Shown here: positions 1 through 6,416 of the stretch, piece after piece
How positions within the stretch are numbered: the first letter of the stretch is position 1
Layout of the letters: each line of letters begins with the position of its first letter
Source: Phycisphaeraceae bacterium
GTDB taxonomy: Bacteria; Planctomycetota; Phycisphaerae; Phycisphaerales; Phycisphaeraceae
Assembly (NCBI GenBank): GCA_028281215.1
Contig: JANQKH010000555.1
Coordinates: 1-6,462 of the forward strand
Length of the DNA stretch: 6,462 bases
Direction: 5' to 3'
The notes under the pieces: model-generated
What the model was told of the DNA's origin: nothing
Database searches by the model: none
What the model saw: only the letters and a program-made list of their open reading frames with translations
Translations under genes and position numbers: made by a program

Positions 1-2
1 AG

Positions 3-53
3 TCTTCAAACGGTAACGGCAAGAAGAAAGATGTCACGCCGTACGGCTGGTGA
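3..53 (+). CDS. C-terminal tail of an upstream gene (partial)
   Basis: An open frame enters from the left edge and ends at a TGA at 51-53. The last 16 residues read SSNGNGKKKDVTPYGW. The Ser/Asn/Gly/Lys-rich run looks like a flexible tail, but there is too little to name a family. The codons of this frame are reasonable for the rest of the window. A competing frame on the same strand stays open to 75 but reads as arginine-rich low-quality peptide, and a short reverse-strand frame also exists, so the choice of frame is only probable. Confidence 0.45.
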   Translation, partial: SSNGNGKKKDVTPYGW

Positions 54-183
54 TCCCCGCGTATGCGTGCGATGAACCCAGCGAAGGTGGTGTACAAGTT
101 AACGCCGCCTTCGTTGTGTTTTTGGAGAACGGTTTCAAGTGATGGATTGGTGAAACGATCGAGTCGCTGCCACAATACACGCG

Positions 184-591
184 ATGTTGCGAATCCTCTG
201 TTTCATGCTCAACGGCATCCTTGTCGTCGCCGGCTTCTGGGCGTTTATCAAGCTCAACTGGTGCGAAGCGACGGCGGGTGTCTGCATCGGGTTGTTCAAC
301 ATCATCGTGTTGATGCAGGAACTGCGGCGCGGCCCGGCGGTCACCGTGTCCGCCGTGGCGAGTCTGATCGCAATTGTCTGGGGCGTGATCGCCACGTCGC
401 GATCGTTTTCGTTGCTGTCGGACGCGATCGACAAGGACAACGCGGACATGTGGACCATGTTTGATGCCGGCTATTCCGTGTCGTACGGGTTCGCTTACAT
501 CGGCGCCGGGCTGCTGACGATTTTCACATTCGTGCGTTATCCGGACAGTGGTTCATCATCGGACGCTGTTGAATCGCAATCCGAAGCGTGA
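184..591 (+). CDS. Small four-helix integral membrane protein, function unknown
   Basis: This 135-residue protein is not one I recognise. Four hydrophobic segments are visible: about residues 5-22, 29-46, 52-71 and 96-117. The second and third are joined by a short basic turn (ELRRGP). The polar stretch between helices 3 and 4 (about 73-93) is rich in Ser and Asp, and the C-terminal tail (119-135) is Ser/Glu-rich and probably disordered. The frame has a stop at 151-153, and the only usable starts after it are ATG at 184 and ATG at 208; the first is chosen because it keeps the first helix whole. No Shine-Dalgarno sequence precedes it. A CACAAT hexamer at 171-176 ends seven bases before the ATG, so a leaderless message is possible. 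Competing frames over the same DNA (63-464 on + and 135-458 on -) read as arginine-rich or low-complexity peptides, whereas this one gives coherent membrane helices. It stands alone, well separated from the next gene. Confidence 0.72.
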   Translation: MLRILCFMLNGILVVAGFWAFIKLNWCEATAGVCIGLFNIIVLMQELRRGPAVTVSAVASLIAIVWGVIATSRSFSLLSDAIDKDNADMWTMFDAGYSVSYGFAYIGAGLLTIFTFVRYPDSGSSSDAVESQSEA

Positions 592-753
592 ACTGTAGCG
601 CACGGCGATGGCATCATCATGACACGCTATGGATCCTCGAGCGGTGCGCCGCCCATCTTGGCCGACTGCTACAAACGGTACAACCTGTCGTGATCGTTGT
701 GAGAAACTGGATTTTCCGTGACGGCCGCTTCCGTGTTCTCCGATAGGGTTGTT

Positions 754-763
754 GGATCGATCC
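754..763. promoter_or_regulatory. Palindrome upstream of the Rrf2 gene, candidate operator
   Basis: GGATCGATCC is a perfect 10-base palindrome. One mismatch further out the symmetry continues with a T/A pair, giving 12 of 14 symmetric positions across 752-765. It lies about 64 bases before the start codon of the Rrf2 regulator, in the longest non-coding stretch of the window (592-827). Rrf2 proteins are dimers that bind dyad-symmetric DNA and often control their own promoter, so a role as operator is plausible. No convincing -35/-10 pair is visible around it, and a 10-base palindrome can occur by chance. Confidence 0.25.
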
Positions 764-781
764 GAGGTCGGTCCGCATCGG

Positions 782-801
782 CGTGCCGCGGGACAGGCAC
801 G
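782..801 (+). promoter_or_regulatory. Hairpin just upstream of the Rrf2 ribosome binding site
   Basis: CGTGCC at 782-787 pairs perfectly with GGCACG at 796-801 around an eight-base loop (788-795), and a G-U pair can extend the stem by one. It ends 16 bases before the Shine-Dalgarno sequence of the Rrf2 gene. There is no T-run after it, so it is not an intrinsic terminator. It could be an mRNA leader structure or a protein-binding dyad; neither can be decided from the sequence. Confidence 0.3.
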
Positions 802-816
802 TTTGACCCTAGAGGA

Positions 817-824
817 AGAGGTGG
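817..824 (+). promoter_or_regulatory. Ribosome binding site of the Rrf2 gene
   Basis: A purine run before the start codon contains AGAGG at 817-821, six bases from the ATG at 828, and overlaps GAGGTGG at 818-824. A second GAGGA lies at 812-816. This is one of the strongest Shine-Dalgarno regions in the window and fixes the start of the regulator. Confidence 0.65.
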
Positions 825-827
825 AAG

Positions 828-1274
828 ATGAAACTCAGCAAGACGGCATCCCTGGCGGCATTGGCGATGGTTCACCTCGCATCACGCCGCAGCGAAGGCT
901 TCATTCAGGCCCGGCAAGTTGCTGAGTACCTGTCCATTCCCACCGACAGTGCCTTGAAGGTTTTGCAGGCTCTGAGCCGGCACAACGTGATTAGCAGTCA
1001 ACTCGGTCGCAGCGGCGGTTACCGCGTCGACGCCGAACCGCGCGAAATCACCCTGCGGCAGATCGTCGAAGCCATCGACGGCCCGATCGAAGGTGAAATC
1101 CCCGTGCGCGGCTACGACAACGGCCTGTCCGAAGCCGTCGTCGAACTCCGCAAAGCCGCCAACCGCGTCGCCCATCGTGTGCGTCACGAACTCGAACGCA
1201 CCACCGTCGCCGATCTCCTCGCCGACGATGGCGAACAGGTGCTTGCCACCATCGAAGGCGGTATCGCGCACTGA
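828..1274 (+). CDS. Rrf2-family winged-helix transcriptional regulator without Fe-S cysteines
   Basis: A 148-residue protein, a normal length for the Rrf2 family of dimeric DNA-binding regulators (IscR, NsrR, RirA, CymR). The N-terminus MKLSKTASLAALAMVHLA matches the family's first helix. The helix-turn-helix spans about residues 26-55, followed by the wing with the family hallmark GRSGGY (60-65). The linker ITLRQIVEAIDGP (74-86) leads to a long C-terminal dimerisation helix at about 99-128. In cluster-binding members three cysteines sit around positions 90-105; here that stretch has none, and the whole protein has no cysteine. It therefore cannot hold a cysteine-ligated Fe-S cluster in the usual way and may sense a small molecule or a protein partner, as CymR does. 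The start is fixed by a good Shine-Dalgarno sequence. The ABC transporter genes follow after 104 bases in the same direction, which makes them its likeliest targets besides its own promoter; this is inference. Confidence 0.93.
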   Translation: MKLSKTASLAALAMVHLASRRSEGFIQARQVAEYLSIPTDSALKVLQALSRHNVISSQLGRSGGYRVDAEPREITLRQIVEAIDGPIEGEIPVRGYDNGLSEAVVELRKAANRVAHRVRHELERTTVADLLADDGEQVLATIEGGIAH

Positions 1275-1367
1275 TAACGTCCTCAAGCGCCGGGCTTCCA
1301 CCACGGTGCGTTTGTCAGCACACACAACTCATTCGCCCGCGTTACCATGATTCCCTATCGTGAATCC

Positions 1368-1374
1368 GAGGTGA
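1368..1374 (+). promoter_or_regulatory. Ribosome binding site that fixes a GTG start
   Basis: GAGGTGA lies four bases before GTG at 1379. In the frame of the ATPase a TGA at 1361-1363 lies just upstream with no other start codon after it, so this site and the GTG together decide the start. Confidence 0.7.
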
Positions 1375-1378
1375 CGCT

Positions 1379-2074
1379 GTGCTGCTCGAACTGACGAATA
1401 TCACCAAACAGTATGAATCGGTCGACGCCTCAGGAGGCGCGGAAGGTGCAACCGTCTTGCGCAAGGTGAATTTGCAAGTGGAGGCGGGCGAATCGCTGTC
1501 CATTGTCGGGCCGTCCGGTTCCGGCAAGAGCACACTGCTGCACATCATCGGTACGCTCGACACGCCCACTAGCGGAACAGTCGTGCTTGACGGGCAGGAT
1601 CTGACCCAACTGGACGACGAAGCAACCGCGGCGGTGCGCAACCAACAGATCGGCTTCATTTTTCAGGCGCATCATCTGCTGCCGCAATGTTCCGTGCTCG
1701 AAAACGTGCTTGTTCCCGCGCTCGTGACAGGCACGGCCGACGCCCGAACAGACCGTGCCAAGAAACTGTTGGACCGCGTCGGGTTGTCCCACCGGTTGAC
1801 CCACCGCCCGGCACAACTGTCCGGCGGCGAGCAACAACGCGTCGCCGTGGTGCGCGCCTTGATCAACGAACCGAAATTGCTGCTCGCCGACGAACCGACC
1901 GGCGCGTTGGACAAAGCATCGGCGGAGAATCTCACCCAGTTGTTGCTGGAACTGAACAACGAGGAGGGCGTGACGCTCATCGCCGTGACCCATGCTTTGT
2001 CGCTTGCCCGGCAGATGGGTCGGGCGTTGCTGTTGGATGACGGCCGGTTGGTTGACGCGACGACGAACCCTTGA
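1379..2074 (+). CDS. ABC transporter ATP-binding protein, LolD/MacB type
   Basis: This 231-residue protein is a complete nucleotide-binding domain that hydrolyses ATP on the cytoplasmic face of a transporter. Visible motifs: Walker A GPSGSGKST (44-52), Q-loop with Q96 in the sequence GFIFQAHHLLP typical of LolD/MacB/FtsE relatives, signature LSGGEQQR (147-154), Walker B LLLADEP (167-173) with catalytic E172, D-loop GALD (175-178) and switch histidine H205. All key residues are present, so it should be active. Length is that of a stand-alone LolD-like subunit, without the fused membrane domain of MacB. Residues 14-24 hold a short Ser/Gly/Ala-rich insertion before the usual VLRKVNLQV strand. 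The GTG start has a strong Shine-Dalgarno sequence and an in-frame stop directly upstream. The permease gene begins 22 bases after its stop, so the two are almost certainly cotranscribed and act as a pair. LolD is the nearest named type, but a lipoprotein-sorting role is not shown, so no symbol is given. Confidence 0.95.
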   Translation: MLLELTNITKQYESVDASGGAEGATVLRKVNLQVEAGESLSIVGPSGSGKSTLLHIIGTLDTPTSGTVVLDGQDLTQLDDEATAAVRNQQIGFIFQAHHLLPQCSVLENVLVPALVTGTADARTDRAKKLLDRVGLSHRLTHRPAQLSGGEQQRVAVVRALINEPKLLLADEPTGALDKASAENLTQLLLELNNEEGVTLIAVTHALSLARQMGRALLLDDGRLVDATTNP

Positions 2075-2096
2075 ACGACTCCATTGAGTGTGACCC

Positions 2097-5000
2097 ATGA
2101 CCACCTGGACGCTCGTCCACCGCAGTCTGCGATACTTCTGGCGAACGCACCTTGGCGTGCTGCTTGGGGTCATTGTGGCGACGGCCGTGCTGGTCGGCGC
2201 GCTGGTGGTCGGCGATTCGGTCCGACTCAGCCTGCGCGAGATCGCATTGACCCGTCTGGGCAATACGCATCTGGTTCTCGCGCCGCACGATCGGTTTTTC
2301 AGCGATCAACTCGCACAGCGGATCGGCAAACAGTTGAATGCGCCTTACGCGCCGGTGGTGTACGTGCCGGGCACGGCGGTGAATCAGGCATCGGACCTCA
2401 AGCCGCACCCGCGTGCGAATCAGATCGAAGTGTACGGCGTTGACGATCGATTCTGGTCGCAGTTTCCGTACGACGATTACGCGGGCGATGCGCTGCCGAG
2501 GCATCCAAGGCTTTCGCCAGGAGAAGTGGCGATCAATGCCGGCCTTGCGGAAAGGCTCAAGGTCGAAAAGGGCGATGAAATTCTCATCCGCGTCGCCAAG
2601 CCAAGCCTGCTGCCGCGCGACGCGCCGCTGACGCGAAAAGGTGTGGCGGATGTGTCGGTGGCGTTGCGGGTGACCGTGAACGCGGTCGTCGCCGACGCCC
2701 AGGCCGGCCGATTCAGTTTGCGCGCCAATCAATCCGCGCCGTTGAATGCGTTCGTTGATCAGGACTGGCTTCGCCATCAGATCGAACAGGTCGACAAGTC
2801 GAATCTGATGCTGGTGGGCGACGCTACGCCTGAAGCGGCGGCGGATGCGATTGCTCAACAATGGCGGTTGCAGGATGTTGGCTTGGAAGTGCGCAAGGTT
2901 CCCGATTTGCCGCTGGTCGAACTGCGCACCAACCGAATTTTTCTGGAGGAAGAAGTGGTCAAGGCGGCTGACAAAGCGGCGATTGCCAATGGCCGCCAGT
3001 CCGTTGGTGTCCTCACGTACATGGTCAACGGCATTCGCGCCGGTGATCGTGAGACGCCGTACTCCATGGCGACGGCGGTCGGTATCAACCAAATCACATC
3101 GCTGGCCCAAAGCGTCAAGTCAAGTCTGCCCCAAAGTTTCAACGCCATCATTCCAGCCGAAGACCACGAAGTGGTCATCAACGATTGGCTCGCGAATGAC
3201 CTTCAGGTTCAGGTCGGCGATGCCGTTTCGCTTGCATACTTTGTCGTCGGTGACAGCGGTGACCTGGTCGAAGTGAAAAGCGAGGCGATGAAGGTCGGTG
3301 GCATCGTGTCCATTGAAGGAATCGCGGCGGACAAATCCTGGTTGCCCGATTTCCCCGACATTCCCGAAGAAGGCGCTACGCTTAGTAGTTGGAAACCCAG
3401 CTTTCAAAAAACCCGTTCGATCAACGATGAAGACGACGAGTACTGGAAAGCCCATCGCGGCACGCCGAAGCTTTTTCTGACGCTGGAGCAGGGCAGGACA
3501 CTCTGGCGGAATCGATTCGGTTCGACCACGGCTGTCCGCATCGGAGTGGGTGACGCGGATGCGAACGAACTCGTGCAACAGTTTGCGGATTCGATTCGCA
3601 AGGAGTTGGATCCGGAAAGCATTGGGTTCGCTTTCATTGATGTGCGCGGCAACGCGTTGAACGCGGCGTCCGGCGGCTTCGACTTTGCGCAACTCTTCCT
3701 CGGTTTCAGTTTTTTCTTGATTGTTGCCGCGTTGTTGTTGACCGGCATGTTGTTTGTCTTCGCAATCGAACAACGCGTGGTGGAAGTGGGCACGTTGCTG
3801 GCGATGGGCTTTCGTCCGAAACAGGTACGAAGGTTGTTACTGATCGAAGGTTTGATGCTGGCGATGCTCGGTGCGGTGATTGGTGTCATCGGTGGTGTGT
3901 TGTATACGCACGGCCTGCTTTGGGGGCTCTCCAATCTGTGGCAGGAAGCTGTGGGCGACACGTCGTTGAGTTTTCACGTGATGCCGACCACGCTGGTGAT
4001 CGGTTGGGCGTCGAGCGTTTTTGTGGCGATGTTGACAATGGGCATCGTGTTGCGTCGACAGGCGAAGCGATCGGCGCGGGAGTTGATCGCCGGGGGTGGC
4101 GCGCCTGAAAGCGGAGCGATACAGGTCCGATCGGGACGCGTCGCGCTCGCAGTGGGGCTGATCAGCAGCATCGCGGCGGTCGGTCTGCTTGCGTCGGTCG
4201 GTATCGGGCGGGGTACGCAAAACGCCGGCGCGTTTTTCGGCGGCGGGTCGCTGTTGCTCATCGGCGGGCTGGCGTTCACGCGGTTCCTGCTACTGCGCCT
4301 GGCCGCGGCGGGTACGAAAGAAGACGCGTCCTTCACGTCGACGTCCCTCGGCACGCGCAACACGGCCCGCCGGCGCGGCCGCAGCCTCGCCACCGTCGGC
4401 CTGCTTGCCTGCGGCTCATTCCTCGTCATCGCCATCGGCGCATTCTGGCTCGACCCCAACACCGACAGCGACAAACGCTCCGGCGGCACCGGCGGCTTTG
4501 AACTCTGGGCCGAATCCAGCCTACCCGTGCTGTTCGATCTCAATACCGAGGAAGGCCTCGACAAGTTCGCCATGCTGCCGGATGACTTACCGGGCGTGCG
4601 CTTTGTGCCCATGAAAGTGCGCGACGGTGACGATGCAAGTTGCCTGAACCTCAACCGCGCCCAAAGCGCACGGCTCGTCGGCCTCGATCCAACCTTCCTC
4701 GCAAAAGAACATGCGTTCACCTTCACGTCGCCGGCGAGAAAAAGTGACGGTATTCCTGCGGACGACCCCTGGAACCTGCTCGCGACACAAACCGATGCCG
4801 ACGTTGTACCTGCCATCGGCGATCAGAACACCATCGTCTACGGCCTCGGGCAGGGTATGGGCAGCGAGTTCGAATACACCGACGAAGCCGGTCGCACGTT
4901 CAAAGTGAAAATCGTCGCCATGCTCAGCAACTCGGTGCTGCAGGGCAGTCTGTTCATCCACGAAGACGTGATGAAGCATCGCTACCCGTCGGTCAGCGGG

Positions 5001-5519
5001 CACAAACAGTTTCTGATCGATGTGCCGGCGGACAAGATCGATGAAGTGCGTGAAACGCTGGGCGAATATATGTCGGATGTGGGCATGAATACCACGCCGA
5101 CGGTTGATCGCCTGCGTGTCTTTCTTATGGTGCAGAACACCTACCTCGGCATCTTCCAACTGCTTGGCGGACTGGGCTTGCTGCTGGGCAGTATTGGTTT
5201 GGGCGTGGTGGTGCTGCGCAATGTGCTCGAGCGACGAAGTGAACTGGCCGTCCTCACCGCACTCGGTTTCGCCAAGCGCAGGTTGATCTGGATGGTGTTG
5301 CGCGAACACTGGTTGCTGTTGGTGCTCGGTTTGATCTGCGGCGTGACCGCCGCAGTCATCGCCGTGTTGCCGGCTCTGCTCGCGCCGGGTGCGGAGATTC
5401 CTATCGGTCTGTTATCCGCAATCATCGCGGGCGTATTGATCAGCGGCGTCATTTGGACGTGGCTGGCGACAAGCCTGTCGCTCCGTGGATCGTTGTTGGG
5501 GGCGATACGGGATGAGTAG
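2097..5519 (+). CDS. Long FtsX-type ABC transporter permease, ten membrane helices
   Basis: A 1140-residue inner-membrane permease, the probable partner of the ATPase 22 bases upstream. Order of parts: helix 1 (19-38); a very large outer-side domain (about 40-530); three helices of a first FtsX module (about 532-556, 583-605, 631-652); two linking helices (682-704, 710-735); a sixth (763-785); a second outer-side domain (about 786-1015); and three helices of a second FtsX module (about 1018-1042, 1072-1095, 1103-1125). Each FtsX module has the cytoplasmic coupling segment after its first helix: VEVGTLLAMGFRPKQVRRLLLIEG and SELAVLTALGFAKRRLIWMVLREH share the same pattern. Ten helices and two modules fit a permease that works as a single chain, like YbbP-type proteins, but those are usually near 800 residues; the excess is in the first outer domain. 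That domain contains VGVLTYMVNGIR (about 303-314) and PYSM (321-324), which I recall from planctomycete relatives, and an acidic patch NDEDDEYW (443-450). Translation initiation is weak, perhaps coupled to the ATPase. The substrate is unknown. Confidence 0.92.
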   Translation: MTTWTLVHRSLRYFWRTHLGVLLGVIVATAVLVGALVVGDSVRLSLREIALTRLGNTHLVLAPHDRFFSDQLAQRIGKQLNAPYAPVVYVPGTAVNQASDLKPHPRANQIEVYGVDDRFWSQFPYDDYAGDALPRHPRLSPGEVAINAGLAERLKVEKGDEILIRVAKPSLLPRDAPLTRKGVADVSVALRVTVNAVVADAQAGRFSLRANQSAPLNAFVDQDWLRHQIEQVDKSNLMLVGDATPEAAADAIAQQWRLQDVGLEVRKVPDLPLVELRTNRIFLEEEVVKAADKAAIANGRQSVGVLTYMVNGIRAGDRETPYSMATAVGINQITSLAQSVKSSLPQSFNAIIPAEDHEVVINDWLANDLQVQVGDAVSLAYFVVGDSGDLVEVKSEAMKVGGIVSIEGIAADKSWLPDFPDIPEEGATLSSWKPSFQKTRSINDEDDEYWKAHRGTPKLFLTLEQGRTLWRNRFGSTTAVRIGVGDADANELVQQFADSIRKELDPESIGFAFIDVRGNALNAASGGFDFAQLFLGFSFFLIVAALLLTGMLFVFAIEQRVVEVGTLLAMGFRPKQVRRLLLIEGLMLAMLGAVIGVIGGVLYTHGLLWGLSNLWQEAVGDTSLSFHVMPTTLVIGWASSVFVAMLTMGIVLRRQAKRSARELIAGGGAPESGAIQVRSGRVALAVGLISSIAAVGLLASVGIGRGTQNAGAFFGGGSLLLIGGLAFTRFLLLRLAAAGTKEDASFTSTSLGTRNTARRRGRSLATVGLLACGSFLVIAIGAFWLDPNTDSDKRSGGTGGFELWAESSLPVLFDLNTEEGLDKFAMLPDDLPGVRFVPMKVRDGDDASCLNLNRAQSARLVGLDPTFLAKEHAFTFTSPARKSDGIPADDPWNLLATQTDADVVPAIGDQNTIVYGLGQGMGSEFEYTDEAGRTFKVKIVAMLSNSVLQGSLFIHEDVMKHRYPSVSGHKQFLIDVPADKIDEVRETLGEYMSDVGMNTTPTVDRLRVFLMVQNTYLGIFQLLGGLGLLLGSIGLGVVVLRNVLERRSELAVLTALGFAKRRLIWMVLREHWLLLVLGLICGVTAAVIAVLPALLAPGAEIPIGLLSAIIAGVLISGVIWTWLATSLSLRGSLLGAIRDE

Positions 5520-5545
5520 TTGTGCGATACTCAGGCCAATGCGCG

Positions 5546-5551
5546 TAGAAT
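5546..5551 (+). promoter_or_regulatory. Possible -10 element for a leaderless message
   Basis: TAGAAT matches five of six positions of the sigma-70 -10 consensus. Six bases separate it from the ATG at 5558, so transcription would start at or next to the A of the start codon. No Shine-Dalgarno sequence is present before that ATG, which agrees with a leaderless message. No good -35 hexamer lies 16-18 bases upstream; the nearest TTG-type hexamer (5520-5525) is 20 bases away. Confidence 0.3.
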
Positions 5552-5557
5552 GATCCC

Positions 5558-6277
5558 ATGCCCGGCCTCACACCCATCCACTGCCGCCGCTCCGCCATGG
5601 CGTTGTTTGCCGAGCAGATGCCGGTGGTCGTCACGCAGCGCGGATTGTTGCGCGCGGCGTGTGCGATTGCGTTGCATGAGATGGGTGATCTTGATCTCAC
5701 CGTCGTGGAGTCGAAGCTGCAGGGCATCGCAGACACGATTCGCGGTCGGGTGCGCGGCGATGATGAACGGGCGATCATGGCCCATGCGCATGATGTGTTG
5801 TTCGAGGAGTTCGACTTTGCCGGCAACACCAATGACTACTTCAGTCCGGACAACAGCTATGTGCCCATCATTCTTGACACGAAGCGCGGGCTTCCGATTT
5901 CGCTCACATTGATTTACAAAGACGTCTTGTCGCGACTGGGGATTGTGGTGCATGGCGTGAACGCCGCGGCTCACTTTCTGGCGGCCGTCGAAACGCGCGA
6001 CCGTACGGCGCGCGGGGATTACATGTTGGTCGATCCGTTTCATCGCGGACGCATCTTGACGACCGAAGAAGCATTCGATCTGATCGAAACGATGATCGGT
6101 CAATCGCTGCCCGAGCCGCAGCGGGTGCTGCCGATCGCCACGCATCGGCTTTGGCTGGGGCGGATGTTGGCGAACCTGCACGCTGAGTTCCTGCGTCAGG
6201 GGCAGGGCGCCGACGCTGCCGCGATGGAGGAACTGGCCATGTGTTTGCGGTTGTCGGAGCCGTCAGCAGGTCCATAA
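5558..6277 (+). CDS. SirB1/transglutaminase-like protein (Transglut_core2 family)
   Basis: A 239-residue soluble protein with the layout of the SirB1 (YchA) family: a helical N-terminal region (about 14-80), a transglutaminase-like core (about 85-165) and a C-terminal helical, TPR-like stretch (about 190-235). Core landmarks are NTNDYFSPDNSYVP (90-103, matching the family's N-x-x-x-Y/F-x-x-x-N-S pattern), GLPISLTLIY (111-120), the GI...HGV segment (128-134), HF (139-140) and VDPF (158-161). H139 and D159 sit where the histidine and aspartate of a transglutaminase fold would be. There is no cysteine in the core (only C9, C35 and C228), so a Cys-His-Asp protease-like activity is unlikely, as in other SirB1 proteins. 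The usual PGHF is AAHF here. The biochemical role of SirB1 proteins is not well established. The start at 5558 has no Shine-Dalgarno; ATG at 5597 is in another frame. It follows the permease by 38 bases; a functional link to the transporter is not established. Confidence 0.85.
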   Translation: MPGLTPIHCRRSAMALFAEQMPVVVTQRGLLRAACAIALHEMGDLDLTVVESKLQGIADTIRGRVRGDDERAIMAHAHDVLFEEFDFAGNTNDYFSPDNSYVPIILDTKRGLPISLTLIYKDVLSRLGIVVHGVNAAAHFLAAVETRDRTARGDYMLVDPFHRGRILTTEEAFDLIETMIGQSLPEPQRVLPIATHRLWLGRMLANLHAEFLRQGQGADAAAMEELAMCLRLSEPSAGP

Positions 6278-6296
6278 CGGACCCGCCAGCGTGTAT

Positions 6297-6325
6297 TTGA
6301 CCTTTCAGAGTTCATCAGCGATAAT
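6297..6325 (+). promoter_or_regulatory. Near-consensus sigma-70 promoter
   Basis: TTGACC (6297-6302, five of six to TTGACA) and GATAAT (6320-6325, five of six to TATAAT) are separated by exactly 17 bases. This is the best promoter in the window. Transcription should begin at about 6331-6333, giving a leader of about 85 bases before the ATG at 6417. It places the last gene in its own transcription unit rather than in the transporter operon. Confidence 0.6.
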
Positions 6326-6336
6326 GCTTGGCTCGG

Positions 6337-6357
6337 CCCGCGAGGTGGTATCGCGGG
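6337..6357 (+). promoter_or_regulatory. Leader hairpin between promoter and start codon
   Basis: CCCGCGA at 6337-6343 pairs perfectly with TCGCGGG at 6351-6357, a GC-rich 7-bp stem with a seven-base loop (6344-6350). It would form a few bases from the predicted 5' end of the transcript. No T-run follows, so it is not an intrinsic terminator of the preceding gene. It may protect the 5' end of the mRNA or take part in control; the loop side carries GAGGT, complementary to ACCTC at 6398-6402 next to the ribosome binding site. Confidence 0.45.
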
Positions 6358-6405
6358 ACATCCACGCAATCGCCAGCGGTCTTTCATGACCTGCCTGACC
6401 TCGAA

Positions 6406-6411
6406 AAGGTG
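6406..6411 (+). promoter_or_regulatory. Ribosome binding site of the last gene
   Basis: AAGGTG lies five bases before the ATG at 6417. AGGT (6407-6410) can pair with ACCT (6398-6401) across a five-base loop, which would hide part of the site. The stem is only 4 bp and alone would be weak. Confidence 0.6.
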
Positions 6412-6416
6412 TCATC

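Noticed and set aside
63..464. A 133-codon + strand frame overlapping the membrane protein gene
   Set aside because: It is a shadow frame, rich in Arg and His with no coherent hydrophobic or domain pattern, while the frame at 184-591 gives clear membrane helices.
1312..1348. Promoter between the Rrf2 gene and the ATPase
   Set aside because: TTGTCA at 1312-1317 resembles a -35 box, but no -10-like hexamer lies 16-18 bases downstream; the nearest candidate (TACCAT) is about 25 bases away.
1371..1373. GTG at 1371 as the start of the ATPase
   Set aside because: It is in another frame and reaches a stop after seven codons; it forms part of the Shine-Dalgarno sequence of the GTG at 1379.
1430..2263. 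A 277-codon reverse-strand frame opposite the ABC ATPase
   Set aside because: The ATPase on the + strand has every catalytic motif in order; the reverse frame is an Arg/Gln-rich by-product of GC-rich codons.
1977..3110. A 377-codon reverse-strand frame opposite the permease
   Set aside because: It reads as His/Arg/Gln-rich sequence without recognisable domains and spans the end of one good gene and the start of another.
6337..6357. Intrinsic terminator for the SirB1-like gene
   Set aside because: The stem is good, but no T-run follows and it lies downstream of a strong promoter, so a leader hairpin fits better. No convincing intrinsic terminator is visible anywhere in the window.
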